From Parabacteroides sp. PFB2-10 (GTDB lineage: Bacteria > Bacteroidota > Bacteroidia > Bacteroidales > Tannerellaceae), in contig NZ_JARXWI010000018.1 in NCBI RefSeq assembly GCF_029893085.1, positions 1 to 64,000 of the forward strand: DNA of 64,000 nucleotides, written 5' to 3'. Position 1 is the first letter of the stretch. The number at the start of each line of letters is the position of its first letter. Shown in pieces: positions 57,231-64,000 of the stretch. Made by a program: the position numbers and the translations under genes. Under the pieces are notes generated by a model, which worked only from the letters and a program-made list of their open reading frames with translations, was not told where the DNA came from and did not search any database.

Positions 57231-57308
57231 TCGACGTTTTTTTGCTTTTCACTGATTATAATCGACGAAATTTTGCAATACATTGTCAACAGCTTTATAT
57301 AATCGACG
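57228..57308 (+). promoter_or_regulatory. Three TAATCGACG direct repeats
   Basis: TAATCGACG occurs at 57228, 57259 and 57300. The spacings of 31 and 41 bases are close to three and four helical turns, so all three face the same side. The first overlaps the integrase stop codon. They may be integrase arm sites or an operator for the next gene. Confidence 0.6.
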
Positions 57309-57384
57309 TTTTTTGACTATGCGGATAATAAAACGCAAACGATAATGTGAAGAAAGAATTAATAGGTATGTCAGAATAAAAATA

Positions 57385-57392
57385 TACTTTTG
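57385..57392 (+). promoter_or_regulatory. Promoter box for AlbA_2 gene
   Basis: TACTTTTG matches TAnnTTTG, 19 bases before the ATG at 57412. Confidence 0.55.
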
Positions 57393-57411
57393 TTTTAAAT
57401 ATCAGAATTTT

Positions 57412-58896
57412 ATGATTTCAAAAGACCAGATAAAGGAATTACTTGTAGATATTGAGAATGAACGTGTTGAGCGAACGATTTCTACAAAGGACACGGAAAA
57501 ATTTGCCAAAGCGATCTGTGCTTTTGCCAATGATCTTTCTAATAAGAAGCTCCCTGGCTACTTAATGGTAGGCACTCATGATGATGGCTCATTGAATGGA
57601 TTAAAAGTTACAGACGAGTTGTTGAGAAATCTTGCCGGTCTTCGTTCCGATGGAAACATCCAGCCAAAACCTGCCTTGATGGTTGAAAAGGTATCGTTCC
57701 CCGAAGGAGATCTGGCGGTAGTTGAAGTTCTGCCGAGCAAAATTACACCTGTCAAATATAAGGGTACAACTTACGTTCGTATTGGAGCAAGAAAAAGTGA
57801 AGCGAATGAGGAGGAAGATAGGATTCTCCGTGAGAAAAGTGAAGTAAAATCTCCCACATTCGACACTACTCCTTGTTTACATAGTACGATTGATGATTTG
57901 GATTTGGACTTGTTTAAGACAGAATACCTTCCGAAATTCGTGAAAGCAAGCGTTTTAAAAAACGACAAGAGAGAGCTCAAACAACAATTAGCCTCTCTGC
58001 AGCTATTTGATTTATTACACGATTGTCCGACTGTCGCAGGGGTTTTGTTGATAGGGAAAGACCCAAAACACATTCTCTTTGGTTCATATATTCAATACGT
58101 GCAATTTGAAGGGAAAACTCGAACGTCCAAAGTACTAAACGAAAGGCAATTCTCAGGCAATTTGCTAACAATGCTGAAGGAGTTAGATTATTTTATCAAA
58201 TACACTATTCAAAAGCAACGCCCGGTATTTGTTACGGTCTTACGAGAAGAAATGAGAATCAATTATCCATACGAAGCTATGCGAGAATTGGCAATGAACC
58301 TTGTTATGCACCGGAATTATCAAACAAATGCTCCTGCCAAATTTTACGAGTATTCCGATAGGATTGAAATGGATAATCCCGGAAATCTTTATGGGAAGGT
58401 TAGTCCCGAAAATTTCCCCAATGAGACAGACTATCGTAATCCAGTTATTGCCGTTGCGATGAAAACACTTGGCTATGTAAATCAGTTTGGACGAGGGGTC
58501 GAAACGGTTCAAGAGGAATTGGTGGCAAATAAAAATGGCTTAGCTGTCTTTAAGTTTGAAGACATTACAACTTTCAAGGCTATTGTTATGAATGCTGATG
58601 AAGCAGAAAAGGAGAGAAATAGTGCAGAAAGTGATGCAGATGGTGCAGAAAAGTCGGAGAAAAGTCGGAGAAGTGTCGGAGAAGTGTCGGAGAAGAATGT
58701 CGGAGAAAAATTGACCGAAAGACAGAAGGCGATCTTGCAACATATTGAACAGAATAATGTAATTTCTGCTAAAGAGATCTCCGCATTGTTGCAAATTGCA
58801 GATAGGACAGTCGAAAGAGATATACAAAAGTTAAAGGAGAAAGGTTTCCTTGAACGTATTGGTGGAGATAGAGGCGGTTACTGGGAAATAAAATAA
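57412..58896 (+). CDS. AlbA_2/HATPase_c_4 regulator with C-terminal wHTH
   Basis: 494 residues. The N-terminal AlbA_2 (Schlafen-like) domain is seen in FAKAICAFANDLSNKKLPGY, then LMVGTHDDGSLNG and GTTYVRIGARKS. The HATPase_c_4 part follows (YPYEAMRELAMNLVMHRNYQ, EYSDRIEMDNPG and QFGRGVETVQEEL). A charged linker at about residues 405-435 is built by 11-bp DNA repeats. The end is a winged helix (ISAKEISALLQIADRTVERD). The family is usually called an ATP-binding transcriptional regulator, and some relatives are linked to phage defence. It has its own promoter box. Confidence 0.88.
   Translation: MISKDQIKELLVDIENERVERTISTKDTEKFAKAICAFANDLSNKKLPGYLMVGTHDDGSLNGLKVTDELLRNLAGLRSDGNIQPKPALMVEKVSFPEGDLAVVEVLPSKITPVKYKGTTYVRIGARKSEANEEEDRILREKSEVKSPTFDTTPCLHSTIDDLDLDLFKTEYLPKFVKASVLKNDKRELKQQLASLQLFDLLHDCPTVAGVLLIGKDPKHILFGSYIQYVQFEGKTRTSKVLNERQFSGNLLTMLKELDYFIKYTIQKQRPVFVTVLREEMRINYPYEAMRELAMNLVMHRNYQTNAPAKFYEYSDRIEMDNPGNLYGKVSPENFPNETDYRNPVIAVAMKTLGYVNQFGRGVETVQEELVANKNGLAVFKFEDITTFKAIVMNADEAEKERNSAESDADGAEKSEKSRRSVGEVSEKNVGEKLTERQKAILQHIEQNNVISAKEISALLQIADRTVERDIQKLKEKGFLERIGGDRGGYWEIK
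58653..58710 (+). repeat. 11-bp tandem repeat (GTCGGAGAARN)
   Basis: GTCGGAGAA recurs at 58653, 58664, 58675, 58686 and 58699, that is, periods of 11, 11, 11 and 13. It encodes the charged linker of the AlbA_2 protein. Because 11 is not a multiple of three, loss or gain of one unit would shift the frame before the C-terminal DNA-binding domain. Confidence 0.85.
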
Positions 58897-58981
58897 CCCA
58901 CTTTACAGGTATATATCGCAAATTCAATCAATTACCATGTAATGGTTGTGCGATTTTCTATAAATGATATCGGATGCATCA

Positions 58982-59569
58982 TTATTTCTTGAGCCGGTTA
59001 ATATGCTCCAGCAACCGATCAAAGTAATCCATAAGACCTTCGCCTTTTTCAACAGGAAAGGTTTGAAACGATAACACAAAATTATCGAGCAATGCGTCAT
59101 ACTCTTTGAACTTTTCTTGCAGCAGGTTTTCATCTCCGGTCTCCCAGTAACGGCTATCATCCTTCAACTTGAAATCTGTTAAATATTTACTTTCCAGATG
59201 TCTAAATAAATTTATGATGATAGCATGTGTAGCCATTCCCGCAAATTGTGTTTTAGCAAATAGACGGTAAATATAGTCTCTTTCGGTTGCGTTTTTAGAA
59301 TTACCGAAAAGGTAGATGCCCGACGAACAAGCCATAACACCATTAGAGAGAAACGTTAAAGAGATTGTTTCACATTCAGGTGGAGTAAAGCTTATTCCAT
59401 AAATTGGACTGAAATGTTCTTGCTCGTTCAAAGTGTTGTTCGGAAAAACAGTTTCGGCAATACGATATTTCCATCCATAAACAGAACAAACATCTTTCAC
59501 TTCTTCAATTAAGAGAGGCAAAGAAGCTGCATCCTTAATTCGTCCACTATAATGTATGCTTAAACCCAT
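58982..59569 (-). CDS. Hypothetical protein, 195 aa
   Basis: 195 residues beginning MGLSIHYSGRIKDAASLPLL, cytosolic, with mixed alpha/beta content (YGISFTPPECETISLTFLSN, MACSSGIYLFGNS). I do not recognise a domain, though the opening resembles a set of small Bacteroidetes proteins of unknown role. It is divergent from the gene at 59646; a 9-bp palindrome and a possible promoter box (minus strand, 59589-59596) lie between them. Confidence 0.65.
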   Translation of the reverse strand: MGLSIHYSGRIKDAASLPLLIEEVKDVCSVYGWKYRIAETVFPNNTLNEQEHFSPIYGISFTPPECETISLTFLSNGVMACSSGIYLFGNSKNATERDYIYRLFAKTQFAGMATHAIIINLFRHLESKYLTDFKLKDDSRYWETGDENLLQEKFKEYDALLDNFVLSFQTFPVEKGEGLMDYFDRLLEHINRLKK

Positions 59570-59584
59570 GAGAATGTAGATTGA

Positions 59585-59610
59585 TTCACAAAAGTAACTC
59601 TTTTTGTGAA
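59585..59610. promoter_or_regulatory. Palindrome between divergent genes
   Basis: TTCACAAAA and TTTTGTGAA form a perfect inverted repeat with an eight-base spacer. It overlaps the minus-strand box TACTTTTG (59589-59596) and lies nine bases before the plus-strand box TATCTTTG (59619-59626). It is a candidate shared operator. Confidence 0.5.
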
Positions 59611-59645
59611 ATGCTGATTATCTTTGTTGTAGCAATTATTTTGAT

Positions 59646-60212
59646 ATGAGCCAACAAGATTTTGATAACTTCAAGCAACAGATAAAAGACTGGATGGATT
59701 CTCACCCTGAGGAATACGATTGCTTTGAGGAAGAGATGAACCGAAAGGATAATGCCGGTTACCAGCAAATTCTTACAAAGGCTTTCTCTTTGGTGCCGAA
59801 GTATCAGAAGATCATTCGAAAAAGAGTTAACCAGGCATCAACAGAAGATGTTTCTGATATAGAAACTCTCTTTTCTGAAAACAATCTTGCAGAGTCCTTG
59901 ATAAACGAATTTGAGAACTCTTCTCCAGAATCTATTGTGCCAGCAATGCTTTCATGGCTTTACTTTGGAAAGAGCTTTGAACGGATGGTGGAACGTGGTG
60001 AAGAGATACGGCGTAATCCAGAGACGACCTTTGCCGAAAAAATTGTCATTTCGCCTGTTATCAAATTAGTCATAGCTCGATCCATTAGTTTGGGGCTGCG
60101 AACAAAGGCAGATTGGGAAGAGCATCGAGAGTTGATGAAGTTGGCAGAAAGTGAAAATGTCATAATCATCCAGAAGCTTTTGCTTCTATATTGCACATTG
60201 TCAGCAGCCTGA
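59646..60212 (+). CDS. Hypothetical protein, 188 aa
   Basis: 188 residues, cytosolic and mainly helical (MSQQDFDNFKQQIKDWMDSH at the start, MLSWLYFGKSFERMVERGEE in the middle). A basic helix (YQKIIRKRVNQ) follows an acidic opening. No family is recognised. A promoter box TATCTTTG lies 20 bases upstream. Last gene before the right direct repeat, so it probably belongs to the accessory segment. Confidence 0.65.
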   Translation: MSQQDFDNFKQQIKDWMDSHPEEYDCFEEEMNRKDNAGYQQILTKAFSLVPKYQKIIRKRVNQASTEDVSDIETLFSENNLAESLINEFENSSPESIVPAMLSWLYFGKSFERMVERGEEIRRNPETTFAEKIVISPVIKLVIARSISLGLRTKADWEEHRELMKLAESENVIIIQKLLLLYCTLSAA

Positions 60213-60353
60213 TTCACACAATCTTGCAACAGGTGTAATTGTAGTTATTTTTTTAGGATGGTAACGGCTCAATGGGGGATGAATAGTTGCAAATATAACA
60301 AGAAACGCTTAATTATGTTCATTCTGAAAGAAAGATATTCCATTTTTGGATGC

Positions 60354-60389
60354 TTGGGAACAATTTGGGAACAAACCCTCAAAAGAAAA
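60354..60389 (+). repeat. Right direct repeat of accessory segment
   Basis: Two TTGGGAACAA units stand in tandem at 60354 and 60365. The second continues into the 25-base sequence matched at 49990-50014 (23 of 25). It lies 43 bases beyond the 3' end of tRNA-Leu and abuts the tRNA terminator. Confidence 0.5.
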
Positions 60390-60425
60390 AGCCTAATTGA
60401 TTGATTTTCAATTAGGCTTTTGTTT
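60386..60425. terminator. Terminator of tRNA-Leu
   Basis: AAAAGCCTAATTG pairs with CAATTAGGCTTTT around a nine-base loop, with T-rich tails on both strands. On the minus strand it follows the tRNA directly. Confidence 0.85.
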
Positions 60426-60431
60426 TAACCG

Positions 60432-60515
60432 TACCCAGAGCCGGGATCGAACCGGCATGGGAATTACCCCACTGGTGTTTGAGACCAGCGCGTCTACCAA
60501 TTCCGCCATCTGGGC
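60432..60515 (-). tRNA. tRNA-Leu (anticodon CAA)
   Basis: An 84-base tRNA. The acceptor GCCCAGA pairs with TCTGGGT, the D-arm holds AATTGGTAGACGC, the anticodon stem CTGGT/ACCAG closes the loop CTCAAAC with anticodon CAA, a long variable arm (TGGG/CCCA) marks class II, and the T-arm is CCGGTTCGATCCCGG. CCA is not encoded. It reads UUG leucine codons. Confidence 0.95.
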
Positions 60516-60625
60516 ATGTTTCAATATGTTTGCTTGGAGAATTTCTTCTAAAAGCGTTGCAAAGGTATGCATATTTTTTTATCTGCCAAATTTTAGGCGT
60601 TTTTTATATCTTCATATATTCTATC

Positions 60626-61384
60626 TTATGATACGAAAATGGAAGTAGAGTGCAACGCCAAGCCTTCAATAACAGCTCTCTCTGTTCGCTCGAATGTCTC
60701 AGCGAAGGACTGCTCTTTGACAGGAAACGGCGGATGGATGGTAACGATCAGTTCGTTCCCCAATCCCAACGGAAAAATACCCCAGCGAGTCATCTTCCAG
60801 GAGTTGTGGATCGTAACCGGAGCCATATAAGCCGAAGGGGCGTATTTGCATAGGATTTTCAGTCCGTTCTCCGCAAAACGGCGGGGTTCTCCTGTCCGGC
60901 TTCTGGTTCCCTCCGGGAAAATAACAGCCGAACGGTTATTGGTTTCAATGTATTTCCCCAAGGAGGCAATCGCCGATAAGGCCTGTTTCGGATCTTTGCG
61001 GTCGATTACAACCGAACCACCGTGATTCAGGTTGTAGGAGATGCTGGGGATGCCTTTGCTCAATTCAATCTTACTGACAAATTTGGGATGTATCTTGCGC
61101 ATAAACCAGCCGATCGTAGTGATATCGTACATACTTTGATGATTCGCTGCGATAATAAGCGGCACGTTCTGGAGCAGGTTTTCCGGATATTCAATTCTGT
61201 AACGTGTCCCCAACAGGTAAGTATTAGCGACCAGAAAGAAATTCAATAGATCAACACTCCGTTTATGCGCTTTATAGCCAAACAGATTGAAACAAATCCA
61301 TTGGATAGGATGAAAAACCAGTATAATACAGAGAAACAATAGATAATAAATAATCGACAAGGGAACAGACAATATCTTTTGCAT
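60626..61384 (-). CDS. plsC: 1-acyl-glycerol-3-phosphate acyltransferase
   Basis: 252 residues with an N-terminal membrane anchor (LSIIYYLLFLCIILVFHPIQ). The catalytic NHxxxxD motif is AANHQSMYDI and the glycerol-3-phosphate-binding motif is VIFPEGTRSRTGEPR. It acylates lysophosphatidic acid in phospholipid synthesis. It lies between tRNA-Leu and the second integrative element and looks like core genome. 61385-61786 upstream shows no gene I can support. Confidence 0.92.
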   Translation of the reverse strand: MQKILSVPLSIIYYLLFLCIILVFHPIQWICFNLFGYKAHKRSVDLLNFFLVANTYLLGTRYRIEYPENLLQNVPLIIAANHQSMYDITTIGWFMRKIHPKFVSKIELSKGIPSISYNLNHGGSVVIDRKDPKQALSAIASLGKYIETNNRSAVIFPEGTRSRTGEPRRFAENGLKILCKYAPSAYMAPVTIHNSWKMTRWGIFPLGLGNELIVTIHPPFPVKEQSFAETFERTERAVIEGLALHSTSIFVS

Positions 61385-61786
61385 ACAAGTAGTTTATAAA
61401 TAAGTGTAAAAATAGAGAATGCTGAGTGCAATCAAGCTTGCTTGAATTGCCGAAGCGCATCCTATCTTATGCAAAAATACAGAATAAAAAAGTAAAAAGA
61501 AGCAGAATAGCGAAAGTTAATTGAAAATCAGGCGTTTCAAACGATTTTCGGTTTTACCGCACGGACAAGTAAAGTCATTAAAAAGACACTTAAAGCCCCG
61601 GAACGTAACCATATTCGTAACTCGTTTGTCTGACTTATGGATTACCCGGTATATCAGTAACGACGCTGTTTCTACGCTTTTTGCTCGTTTATTCCTCCCC
61701 AAAGGTAATATTTTGGACGGACAGCGGCAAAAAATCCGATAGAATGATGCGTATGTATTGAATCACAATAATTTGCGTAACGACAG

Positions 61787-61832
61787 ATAACTCAATTAGA
61801 ATTAATTTTGAACCAATAAAAAATTGAGTTAT
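61787..61832 (+). promoter_or_regulatory. Inverted repeat covering integrase start codon
   Basis: ATAACTCAATT (61787-61797) is perfectly complementary to AATTGAGTTAT (61822-61832), and the last two bases of the right arm are the A and T of the integrase ATG. In mRNA this would hide the start codon. As DNA it may be a regulator or integrase binding site. Confidence 0.7.
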
Positions 61833-63069
61833 GCGAAGTACATTTAACGTGCTTTTCTACGTGAAGAAAAGCCAGCCGAAGAAAAACGGATTGTGCCCTG
61901 TAATGGGTCGTATTACTATTGACGGCAAAGCCGTTCAATTCAGTTGCAAATTTGACATCGACCCCAAAATTTGGGACGTGGATGCAGGCCGGGCTTCCGG
62001 GCGAAGTGAACAAGCCCGCGAAGCTAACCGCCTGCTCGATCAGGTGGGCGCAAGCCTTACAAAGCACTACCGCGAGATAGTGAACCGCGACGGCTATGTA
62101 AGTGCCGAGAAAGTGAAAAATGCCTACCTGGGTATGGATATGCGGTGCGAAACCCTGCTTAAAGTGTTTGCACGCCATAATGAAGATTTTGAAAAAATGT
62201 ATCAGGCAGGCGGTCGCAGTTGGAGAACACTCTATCGGTATCAGCGTGTATATAAGCTGCTGGAAGAATTTATAAAACACCGATACAACCGCACCGATAT
62301 TGCCCTAAAGGAGATACAGCCCGCCTTTATTACCGATTTTGAATTATTCCTACGCACCGAAAAAGATTGCGGCTCGACAACAATATGGGTCTATATGATG
62401 CCTTTACAAAGAATGATTACGACTGCCATTAATAACGGTTGGCTTCAACGAAACCCTTTTTTTGAATATAGCATTAAGCCCGAAGTGGCAGACCGGGGAT
62501 TTCTGACAAAAGATGAAATTAAGGTGCTTATGGAGGCTCAATTTTCTGATGATGATATGACATTAGCACGGGATATGTTCATATTTTGCTGTTTCACGGG
62601 TTTTGCCTACACCGACCTTTACAGCATGACGATTGACAACCTGCAAAGTTCCTTCGATACAAAACACCAATGGCTCGTAAAGCGCCGGGATAAAAGCAAT
62701 GTATCATCGACCGTGCCTGTGTTGGAAATTCCAATGAAGATACTGGAGAAGTATAAAGGGCTTGCCTCCGGGGATAAATTACTGCCTGCCCCCTGTTATC
62801 CGAGAGCGAAATATTTGCTGAAACTGATAGAAAAAGAGTGCGGTTTGGAAAAGCATATTACCTGGCACGTTGCCCGCCACACATACGCGACGGAAATATG
62901 CCTTACCAACGGCGTACCTATCGAATCCCTTGCGAAAATGCTGGGTCATAAGAATATCCGCACAACACAGATTTACGCCAAAATCACGCATGAAAAGTTA
63001 AGCCGGGATGCCGATTTACTTGCAAACCGTCTTAACGGGATAGCAGAATTTAAGGCGGCTTCATTTTAA
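61831..63069 (+). CDS. CTnDOT-type tyrosine integrase
   Basis: 412 residues of the Bacteroidetes conjugative-transposon integrase family. An N-terminal arm domain (MRSTFNVLFYVKKSQPKKNG) and core-binding helices precede the catalytic part. Catalytic residues seen are HVARHTYATEI (His, Arg), LGHKNIRTTQIYAKI (His, Tyr), and a lysine near VKRRDKSNVSST. The position of the first catalytic arginine reads TGFAYTDLYSM, with alanine, as IntDOT-type enzymes also lack it. It likely integrates the element continuing to the right. A strong terminator follows. Confidence 0.92.
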   Translation: MRSTFNVLFYVKKSQPKKNGLCPVMGRITIDGKAVQFSCKFDIDPKIWDVDAGRASGRSEQAREANRLLDQVGASLTKHYREIVNRDGYVSAEKVKNAYLGMDMRCETLLKVFARHNEDFEKMYQAGGRSWRTLYRYQRVYKLLEEFIKHRYNRTDIALKEIQPAFITDFELFLRTEKDCGSTTIWVYMMPLQRMITTAINNGWLQRNPFFEYSIKPEVADRGFLTKDEIKVLMEAQFSDDDMTLARDMFIFCCFTGFAYTDLYSMTIDNLQSSFDTKHQWLVKRRDKSNVSSTVPVLEIPMKILEKYKGLASGDKLLPAPCYPRAKYLLKLIEKECGLEKHITWHVARHTYATEICLTNGVPIESLAKMLGHKNIRTTQIYAKITHEKLSRDADLLANRLNGIAEFKAASF

Positions 63070-63081
63070 TACAGCCCATAA

Positions 63082-63117
63082 AAAAGCGGGCAGGCTACCG
63101 AAAGCCTGCCCGCTTTT
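63082..63117. terminator. Terminator between integrase and HTH genes
   Basis: A perfect 15-base-pair stem (AAAAGCGGGCAGGCT with AGCCTGCCCGCTTTT) with a six-base loop separates the convergent integrase and HTH genes. Confidence 0.9.
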
Positions 63118-63137
63118 AGTGTTTATCTCCGGCGGGC

Positions 63138-63461
63138 TTATTTGTACGCCTCCCGGTAGCTTTCGTCTAACATCTTTTGCAGATCGCTTTCGCGGTAGAG
63201 GATTTTACCCCCTATCTGACAATAGGGTATTTTACCCTCGTTGCGGTAGTCCTGCAATGTACGGCGGCTTATCTTTAACCGCTGCGATACTTCTTTATCG
63301 GTCAGGTATCTTTCGCCGTTCAATACAGGCTTATAGTTTTTTGCCATTAACTCCAGGCGGATAAATACTTTTTCTATTGACCGGAATAACTGAACCATGC
63401 GCGGGTTATCCTTTGTAACCAGGTCGCCCCCTAAATCTGAATATTCGGGATTATTTTTCAT
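63138..63461 (-). CDS. Excisionase-like helix-turn-helix protein
   Basis: About 107 residues from MKNNPEYSDLGGDLVTKDNP. The C-terminal half is a MerR/excisionase-type HTH (YLTDKEVSQRLKISRRTLQD, then GKIPYCQIGGKILYRESDL). Such genes pair with integrases in Bacteroidetes conjugative elements and help excision or regulation. An in-frame ATG at 63491 exists, but 63461 has the strong ribosome-binding site and fits the family. It overlaps the upstream HTH gene by 11 bases. Confidence 0.82.
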   Translation of the reverse strand: MKNNPEYSDLGGDLVTKDNPRMVQLFRSIEKVFIRLELMAKNYKPVLNGERYLTDKEVSQRLKISRRTLQDYRNEGKIPYCQIGGKILYRESDLQKMLDESYREAYK

Positions 63462-63750
63462 GGCGCACCTCCTTCCCTTCGGACATATCACTAATCAACC
63501 TTTCCACATCTTCGGGCTTATAATACATCATTCGATTAATCTGCGTATAGGACAATCTGCCGCTATCCCGCAGGGATTGCAGCGTCCTTTTACTGACATT
63601 CAGAATAGCACAAACGTCCTGCCCGTCCAGCCATTTTTTTAACTCCTTCCCGCCACTCTGTTCACATAGGGCGTCCACCTTGCGGACGATCTGCTCGAAG
63701 CGTTCCATTAACGCCTCATACGTGCGGCCTTCTATACTTATTATTTCCAT
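63451..63750 (-). CDS. Excisionase-like helix-turn-helix protein
   Basis: About 99 residues from MEIISIEGRTYEALMERFEQ. A short coiled stretch (FEQIVRKVDALCEQ) precedes an HTH of the same kind as the next gene (QDVCAILNVSKRTLQSLRDS, then LSYTQINRMMYYKPEDV). The two genes are probably a paralogous, translationally coupled pair of the integrative element. An in-frame start at 63813 would add residues with no similarity. Confidence 0.82.
   Translation of the reverse strand: MEIISIEGRTYEALMERFEQIVRKVDALCEQSGGKELKKWLDGQDVCAILNVSKRTLQSLRDSGRLSYTQINRMMYYKPEDVERLISDMSEGKEVRHEK
63468..63475 (-). promoter_or_regulatory. Unusual strong Shine-Dalgarno (AAGGAGGT)
   Basis: AAGGAGGT lies six bases before ATG 63461 on the minus strand. 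Strong Shine-Dalgarno sites are rare in Bacteroidetes; here it decides the start and sits inside the end of the upstream coding sequence. Confidence 0.6.
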
Positions 63751-63912
63751 ATCATTAATCTTTTTTCGTTCGTAAAAATCACGGGATAACAAAGATAAAG
63801 CATTAAAAATCACGCTGTATCAATGCTTCGGTCGCTGGATGCTTGTGGCTTCGTGTGGCTCCGGTAAAATCCATTTGTCACCCGTCCGGCTTCCTCAATT
63901 ATCCGCCTTTTG

Positions 63913-63940
63913 CGCCGCCGCTAACGGTTAAGCGGCGGCG
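63913..63940. other. GC-rich perfect hairpin in element
   Basis: CGCCGCCGCT and AGCGGCGGCG form a perfect ten-base-pair stem with an eight-base loop (AACGGTTA) and no T-run. Its role is unknown. The rest of 63751-64000 has no supported gene. Confidence 0.55.
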
Positions 63941-64000
63941 AGTGATTTTGTTCTGTCCTATCATAATTTCTTCCCCATTTTAATCGGTATGCTACTCTGC

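Noticed and set aside
60432-60515. tRNA-Leu 3' end as the attachment core of the 10.4-kb segment
   Set aside because: The direct repeat lies 43 bases outside the tRNA and no duplicate of the tRNA 3' end is found at the left side.
61517-61742. Short frames on both strands upstream of the CTnDOT-type integrase
   Set aside because: They overlap each other, lack recognisable domains, and the region more likely holds the element end and control sites.

Overview
The window reads as a Bacteroidales chromosome, most likely Parabacteroides or a close relative. This is inferred from several things: the TAnnTTTG promoter boxes typical of Bacteroidetes, the near absence of Shine-Dalgarno sequences, and family content (a TonB receptor followed by a DUF4249 lipoprotein, 6-bladed beta-propeller lipoproteins, a DUF5119 fimbrillin-like lipoprotein, DUF4271, and a CTnDOT-type integrase). 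No rRNA or CRISPR array is visible. One tRNA gene, Leu(CAA), is present near 60.5 kb.

From 1 to 49.6 kb the content is mostly ordinary chromosome. 1-3.8 kb: an esterase remnant, a GHL10-type lipoprotein, an AraC regulator and a DUF5119 lipoprotein. 3.9-7.5 kb: a tightly overlapping run of two PH-like membrane proteins, DUF4271, hemD, rnpA, yidD and a TatD-type hydrolase. 7.9-10.3 kb: two beta-propeller lipoproteins. 10.5-17.2 kb: tyrS, a secreted unknown, ychF, and a TonB receptor with its DUF4249 partner. 17.2-19.4 kb: an SLC12-like permease. 19.8-23.8 kb: a uronate catabolism operon (SDR mannonate oxidoreductase, uxuA, kdgK, KDPG aldolase). 23.8-28.0 kb: an ATP-grasp-like protein, a DUF349 protein, ruvC and DUF4286. 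28.7-33.0 kb: nadB between two REP-like hairpin clusters, then an ECF sigma/anti-sigma/outer-membrane operon. 33.1-35.0 kb: a frameshifted TPR sensor histidine kinase. 35.2-41.6 kb: cysK, xerD, aroQ, pyk, an O-methyltransferase, rbfA and a LolE-type permease. 41.6-49.6 kb: manC, a radical SAM protein, sulP, rubrerythrin, kduD/kduI and a small ABC system. KduI and KduD make 2-keto-3-deoxygluconate, which KdgK and the aldolase at 22-24 kb consume, so two separate loci form one pectin/uronate pathway.

From about 50.0 to 60.4 kb lies an AT-rich accessory segment bounded by imperfect 25-bp direct repeats, the right copy just downstream of tRNA-Leu. It holds a mobilisation-protein-like remnant, then a tightly packed four-gene operon: an Rsm22-like methyltransferase, a compact UvrD-type helicase, a 727-residue protein I cannot place, and a DUF1848 protein. 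A tyrosine recombinase follows that lacks its own start codon, then an AlbA_2/HATPase regulator with an 11-bp tandem repeat, then two unknown genes with a palindrome between them. The four-gene operon is the best candidate here for an undescribed, possibly defensive, system.

After plsC, a second integrative element enters at about 61.8 kb and runs off the window. It is marked by a CTnDOT-type integrase whose start codon lies inside an 11-bp inverted repeat, a strong terminator, and two coupled excisionase-like HTH genes. Three kinds of dispersed repeat recur in the chromosomal part: four copies of a roughly 145-bp element, AT-rich inverted repeats at gene ends (two of which supply stop codons), and GC-rich REP-like hairpins.
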